DNA of 37,410 nucleotides from Flavicella sp042091695. Its GTDB lineage: Bacteria > Bacteroidota > Bacteroidia > Flavobacteriales > Flavobacteriaceae. The DNA lies in contig JBELHA010000031.1 of NCBI GenBank assembly GCA_042091695.1, positions 1 through 37,410 of the forward strand, given 5' to 3'. Positions 34,459 to 37,410 of this stretch are shown piece after piece. The position numbers and the translations under genes were made by a program. The notes under the pieces are model-generated. The model had not been told where the DNA came from. It did no database searches and saw nothing but the letters and a program-made list of their open reading frames with translations. Numbering within the stretch: position 1 is the stretch's first letter; every line of letters starts with the position of its first letter.

Positions 34459-34911
34459 ATGAAAAAAATAAGAATTACCAAGCATTTTGATTTTGAAGCA
34501 GGGCACGCCTTGTTTGGATATGATGGGAAATGTAGCAACCTTCACGGGCATAGTTACAAATTATCCGTAACGGTTATTGGGAGCCCTATTATGGATGAAA
34601 ACAATCCAAAATACGGGATGGTGATCGACTTTACTGATTTAAAAAAGATTGTAAACAGTGAGATTGTCGATGTTTTTGACCATACGACTATTTTTAGTAA
34701 AAACAATCCTCACTCAGAATTGGCAGATGAATTGTCTCGTTTGGGACACGCTGTTATCAAGGTAGATTACCAGCCTACCACAGAGATGATGTTAATAGAT
34801 TTTGCCAAAAAGGTAGGAGCTAGATTGCCAGACTCAGTTTCTTTGTTTTCCATACGACTTCAAGAAACTGCAAGTTCGTATGCAGAATGGTTTGCCTCTG
34901 ATAACGCATAA
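34459..34911 (+). CDS. queD: 6-carboxytetrahydropterin synthase / 6-pyruvoyl-tetrahydropterin synthase homologue
   Basis: This enzyme makes 6-carboxy-tetrahydropterin from dihydroneopterin triphosphate, an early step towards queuosine in tRNA; some homologues act in biopterin synthesis. The 150 residues have the zinc ligands H16 (FEAGHAL), H29 and H31 (NLHGHSY), the catalytic Cys at C25 (KCSNLHGH), the D74-H75 pair (VFDHTTI) and E136 (RLQETASSY). Length and motifs fit QueD. No other queuosine genes are in the window, so the pathway is inferred. The C-terminal end is convergent with pth, and a shared hairpin lies between them. Confidence 0.9.
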   Translation: MKKIRITKHFDFEAGHALFGYDGKCSNLHGHSYKLSVTVIGSPIMDENNPKYGMVIDFTDLKKIVNSEIVDVFDHTTIFSKNNPHSELADELSRLGHAVIKVDYQPTTEMMLIDFAKKVGARLPDSVSLFSIRLQETASSYAEWFASDNA

Positions 34912-34920
34912 TCACAAAAT

Positions 34921-34960
34921 AAAAAACGGACCTAAAAGATTATATTTCTAAAGGTCCGTT
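34921..34960 (-). terminator. Terminator shared by pth and queD, overlapping the pth stop
   Basis: AACGGACCT (34925-34933) pairs with AGGTCCGTT (34952-34960) around an 18-nt loop. The right arm lies inside the last codons of pth (stop at 34940-34942). On the minus strand the hairpin is followed by a T-run (34921-34926). In the plus direction it could also end queD, whose stop is 10 bp upstream, but the downstream sequence there is only moderately T-rich. Confidence 0.8.
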
Positions 34961-35515
34961 GTATTTATTCATAGTATTTCCAATACCTTCTGTGGTAAAT
35001 GCTTTGATGAGGTTGGCGCCTTTGAATAATAGTTCAGGCAAGTACCTGTTTTCTTCTTTACTCCATTCTCCTAATACATAGTTTGCTTGTCGTCCTTTGG
35101 AGAAGTTGGCACTTACTCCAAATCTAAAACGAGGGTAATTTTGGTGTCCCAATTTTTCATTGATATCTTTTAGGCCGTTGTGACCACCTGCACTCCCTTT
35201 AGCTTTGAGGCGAATGGTTCCAAAATCAATATTCAAATCATCAGAGATAATCAAGATATTTTCTGCAGGAATCTTTTCTTTTTGCATCCAATATTTAACA
35301 GACTTTCCACTTAGATTCATATAGGTAGACGGTTTTAGCAGGGTAATACTTCGACCTTTGAACTTGAAAGTGGCAACCTGCCCTAATTTATCACTTTCAA
35401 ATCGGATTTTTTCCATTGTAGCGAGTTCTTCTACGATTTTAAATCCAATATTATGGCGGGTATTTTCGTATTCAGCGCCAATATTTCCCAATCCGACTAT
35501 TAAAAATTTTCTCAT
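34940..35515 (-). CDS. pth: Peptidyl-tRNA hydrolase
   Basis: Pth frees tRNA from peptides dropped by the ribosome and is essential. The 191 residues show N11 (GLGNIGAEY), the catalytic H21 (TRHNIGF), N67 (YMNLSG), D92 (SDDLNIDFG) and N113 in GSAGGHNGL, matching the residues of E. coli Pth. It lies downstream of rplY but beyond that gene's terminator, and has its own candidate -7 box, so it is at least partly transcribed alone. Its 3' end contributes one arm of the terminator hairpin shared with queD. Confidence 0.96.
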   Translation of the reverse strand: MRKFLIVGLGNIGAEYENTRHNIGFKIVEELATMEKIRFESDKLGQVATFKFKGRSITLLKPSTYMNLSGKSVKYWMQKEKIPAENILIISDDLNIDFGTIRLKAKGSAGGHNGLKDINEKLGHQNYPRFRFGVSANFSKGRQANYVLGEWSKEENRYLPELLFKGANLIKAFTTEGIGNTMNKYNGPLEI

Positions 35516-35557
35516 AAATTAGTGTATTTGTCCATTAGGGACAGGGTGTTCAATTGT

Positions 35558-35565
35558 CAAAATTA
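35558..35565 (-). promoter_or_regulatory. Candidate -7 box for pth
   Basis: The minus strand reads TAATTTTG, matching TAnnTTTG, 42 nt before the pth ATG. A TTTG lies 22 nt further up (35588-35591), close to the usual -33 distance. Together with the rplY terminator it supports separate transcription of pth. Confidence 0.5.
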
Positions 35566-35593
35566 CAGTTTTCCAGTGGATTTGTAACAAACT

Positions 35594-35636
35594 AAAAAAG
35601 GTTCATTCTGACCTGAGTCAAAATGAACCTTAGTTT
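35594..35636 (-). terminator. Intrinsic terminator of prs-rplY
   Basis: AAGGTTCATT (35598-35607) pairs with AATGAACCTT (35622-35631). An inner TGAC/GTCA stem extends it past one C-A mismatch. On the minus strand a T-run (the A-run at 35594-35599) follows. It ends about 20 bp past the rplY stop codon. Confidence 0.88.
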
Positions 35637-35650
35637 ATTATAAGTTATGC

Positions 35651-36247
35651 TTATTCTGCAGCAGCTTCTTCAGCTCCTTCTTCTTCTACTTCTTCAGTTT
35701 GTGCTCCACGAGACATTCTTACCTGAGCCACTACAGTGTTTTCAGGGTGTAAAATTGTACAGTTTTCGATAGAAAGCTCACGTACAAATAATTTGTCTCC
35801 GATTTCCAATGAACTGATGTCAGCTTCGATAGTATCTGGTAAGTTAGCAGGCAAAGCTTTTACTCTTAATTTACGTTTTGGGAAACGCAAAGCTCCACCA
35901 ATCATAACCCCTGGAGAACTTCCTACCAAAGTAACAGGAATGTCCATAGTTACTTCTTTGTCGTCGAATAACTGGTAGAAGTCAATGTGTAAAATCTTGT
36001 CAGTTACTGGGTGAAATTGGATATCTTGAAGGATACAAGTTACTGTTTCTCCATCAAGATCAATCGTTGCAGTATATACATTCGGAGTGTATACCAAGTT
36101 TTTAAATGCTTTTTCTTCTGCTGAAAAATGAATGGCATTTTCTCCTCCGTATAATACGCAAGGTACCTTGTCAGCATTACGTAGTACTTTAGTCGCCGCT
36201 TTTCCTACGCTTTCTCTTTTCGATCCTTTGATTGTAATTGATTTCAT
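35651..36247 (-). CDS. rplY: Ribosomal protein bL25, long CTC form
   Basis: This is the 5S rRNA-binding protein of the large subunit. The 198 residues have an N-terminal L25 domain (to about 90, containing VPCVLYGG and LQDIQFHPVTDKILHIDFYQL), a C-terminal TL5/CTC beta domain (about 95-180, with LRVKALPANLPDTIEADIS) and an acidic, Ala/Glu-rich tail (EEVEEEGAEEAAAE). The long form is usual in Bacteroidota, in contrast to the short L25 of E. coli. It starts 23 nt after prs and is co-transcribed with it; a terminator separates it from pth. Confidence 0.96.
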   Translation of the reverse strand: MKSITIKGSKRESVGKAATKVLRNADKVPCVLYGGENAIHFSAEEKAFKNLVYTPNVYTATIDLDGETVTCILQDIQFHPVTDKILHIDFYQLFDDKEVTMDIPVTLVGSSPGVMIGGALRFPKRKLRVKALPANLPDTIEADISSLEIGDKLFVRELSIENCTILHPENTVVAQVRMSRGAQTEEVEEEGAEEAAAE

Positions 36248-36270
36248 TATATATATATTTATTAGTATTC

Positions 36271-37212
36271 TTAGATGATAAATTTGTCGCTAATCGACTG
36301 GTTGTCTTGCACGTTGTGCATGATTTCTGCGAACAAAGGTGCGCAAGTTACAACTTTTATTTTAGAACTCTGCTTTTTTAATGGAATAGAATCAGAAACG
36401 ATCAATTCTAAGAGTTTGGAGTTTTCTATTTTTTCGTAGGCATTTCCTGAAAGTAAGGCATGTGTAATGATAGCACGTACACTTTTCGCCCCACGTTCCA
36501 TCATGACATCTGCTGCTTTTACAAGTGTTCCTCCTGTGTCAATCATATCGTCTACTAGTATTACATCCTTCCCTTCTACATGACCGATAAGCTCCATAGT
36601 GTCAATAACATTTGCTTTCAAACGTTGTTTGTAGCAGATCACTACTTCGCTTTGTAAGTGTTTAGAGTAAGCATAGGCTCTCTTAGATCCTCCCATATCA
36701 GGAGAAGCCATGGTCATATTTTCTAGGCCTAAACTTTTGATATACGGCATAAAGATCGTAGAACCAAACAAGTGGTCTACTGGCTTTTCAAAGAAACCTT
36801 GGATTTGATCTGCATGTAGGTCCATAGTCATGATCCTTGTTGCTCCAGCCGTTTGTAATAGGTTGGCTACTAATTTTGCACCTATGGCAACTCTTGGACG
36901 GTCTTTACGGTCTTGTCTTGCCCAACCAAAGTAAGGCATTACAGCTGTAATATGTCTTGCAGATGCTCTTTTAGCAGCATCCAATATCAATAACATTTCC
37001 ATCAGGTTGTCTGAGTTAGGAAATGTAGATCCAATAATAAATACACGCCTTCCACGAACAGACTCCTCAAAAGCAGGTTGGAATTCTCCATCGCTAAAAC
37101 GAGAGATGTTTATATTTCCTAGTTCTGTTCCATATTCTTTTGCAATGTTTTCTGCCAATTCAAAACTTTGTGAACAGGCAAATACTTTTGGAGCTAATTT
37201 ATTGTCAGACAT
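36271..37212 (-). CDS. prs: Ribose-phosphate pyrophosphokinase
   Basis: Prs makes PRPP from ribose-5-phosphate and ATP, the precursor for nucleotides, histidine and NAD. The 313 residues match the class I length and motifs: ISRFSDGEF near 39-47, PYFGWARQDRK in the ATP-binding region, MDLHADQIQGFF, and the PRPP loop VLVDDMIDTGGTL near 215-227. It leads the prs-rplY operon and is divergent from a tRNA-Leu gene. A candidate -7 box lies 44 nt before its ATG. Confidence 0.97.
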   Translation of the reverse strand: MSDNKLAPKVFACSQSFELAENIAKEYGTELGNINISRFSDGEFQPAFEESVRGRRVFIIGSTFPNSDNLMEMLLILDAAKRASARHITAVMPYFGWARQDRKDRPRVAIGAKLVANLLQTAGATRIMTMDLHADQIQGFFEKPVDHLFGSTIFMPYIKSLGLENMTMASPDMGGSKRAYAYSKHLQSEVVICYKQRLKANVIDTMELIGHVEGKDVILVDDMIDTGGTLVKAADVMMERGAKSVRAIITHALLSGNAYEKIENSKLLELIVSDSIPLKKQSSKIKVVTCAPLFAEIMHNVQDNQSISDKFII

Positions 37213-37256
37213 GATGTTAATGTGTGTTAGTTGAATAGTTCAAATATTAGACCCTG

Positions 37257-37264
37257 CAAAAATA
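37257..37264 (-). promoter_or_regulatory. Candidate -7 box of prs-rplY
   Basis: The minus strand reads TATTTTTG, matching TAnnTTTG, 44 nt before the prs ATG. The -33 region carries no clear TTG. Confidence 0.45.
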
Positions 37265-37307
37265 GAAATATTTTTAAGCTTTGCTCTAATTTTTTTTTGA
37301 AAATGTG

Positions 37308-37336
37308 TTGTAGATTGAAATAATTTTATAAATTTG
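37308..37336 (+). promoter_or_regulatory. Promoter of tRNA-Leu, with -33 and -7 elements
   Basis: TTG at 37308-37310 and TAAATTTG at 37329-37336 are separated by 18 bp, close to the Bacteroidota -33 TTTG / -7 TAnnTTTG arrangement. This is the best complete promoter in the window. The mature tRNA begins 19 bp downstream of the -7 box. Confidence 0.7.
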
Positions 37337-37355
37337 CACCCGTATTACCATAGAC

Positions 37356-37410
37356 GCCTTGGTGGCGGAATTGGTAGACGCGCTGGATTCAAAATCCAGT
37401 TCTTTCGGGA
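37356..37410 (+). tRNA. tRNA-Leu (anticodon CAA), cut by the window end
   Basis: The acceptor 5' arm GCCTTGG is followed by the D-arm pattern GGCGGAATTGGTAGACGCGC typical of class II leucine tRNAs. The anticodon stem CTGGA/TCCAG (37383-37387 and 37395-37399) encloses the loop TTCAAAA with anticodon CAA at 37390-37392, which reads UUG. The long variable arm begins before the window ends; the T-arm and 3' end are missing. Confidence 0.95.

Noticed and set aside
1..37410. CRISPR arrays, insertion sequences, prophage or integration sites
   Set aside because: I saw no spaced direct repeats, transposase or integrase motifs, or target-site duplications. The only tandem repeats are the TSP3 codons.

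Overview
The window is AT-rich bacterial chromosome that I attribute to a member of the Flavobacteriaceae (Bacteroidota). Four things point there. Many transcription units have the Bacteroidota -7 promoter box TAnnTTTG close upstream, and ribosome-binding sites of the usual purine-rich kind are mostly absent. The succinate dehydrogenase is of the di-heme cytochrome b type in the order sdhC-sdhA-sdhB. There is an HU-like/SPOR membrane protein divergent from dprA, and a TSP3-OmpA porin. The order prs, rplY, pth beside a tRNA also fits. The genes are densely packed and mainly housekeeping. I see no insertion sequence, prophage, CRISPR array or other clear sign of recent transfer.

Layout, left to right. 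1-160: terminator region. 160-2292: Tex RNA-binding protein. 2451-5900: sdhCAB operon, closed by a strong terminator. 5901-6199: non-coding. 6200-6955: a lipoprotein with a domain of unknown function. 7002-9970: three forward genes (M24 aminopeptidase, proC, alpha/beta hydrolase). 10000-12101: HU-like/SPOR protein and dprA, divergent. 12094-17753: FAD-linked oxidase, EamA permease and mfd, all on the minus strand. 17924-18526: a small outer-membrane barrel. 18570-22920: a divergent metal locus. 23015-31390: an AddA-like helicase-nuclease and an AddB-like nuclease, separated by two paralogous OmpA-type barrel genes. 31401-34911: alpha/beta hydrolase, MATE transporter, crotonase and QueD-like enzyme. 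34940-37212: pth, rplY and prs on the minus strand. 37356 to the end: a partial tRNA-Leu(CAA).

The most interesting unit is the metal locus at 18570-22920. A TonB-dependent receptor and a secreted thioredoxin-like protein run leftward. A DtxR/MntR-type regulator and a ZIP-family metal transporter, whose reading frames overlap by ATGA, run rightward. Between them is a perfect 16-bp palindrome, TTTAGACTAGTCTAAA, with the half-site form expected for a DtxR-family repressor. It lies where the -33 region of the receptor promoter should be. I infer one metal-responsive divergon covering outer-membrane capture, periplasmic thiol chemistry and inner-membrane import. The metal cannot be decided from sequence: the regulator's ligand set is a mixture of the DtxR and MntR patterns.

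Other points worth attention are promoters that would give leaderless or nearly leaderless mRNAs (echA-like, queD, the SPOR gene, probably addB), an AddB-like protein without the usual iron-sulfur cysteines, a TTG start for mfd, and terminator hairpins that overlap stop codons. I did not find a convincing wholly new biological system. The metal divergon is the best candidate for follow-up.
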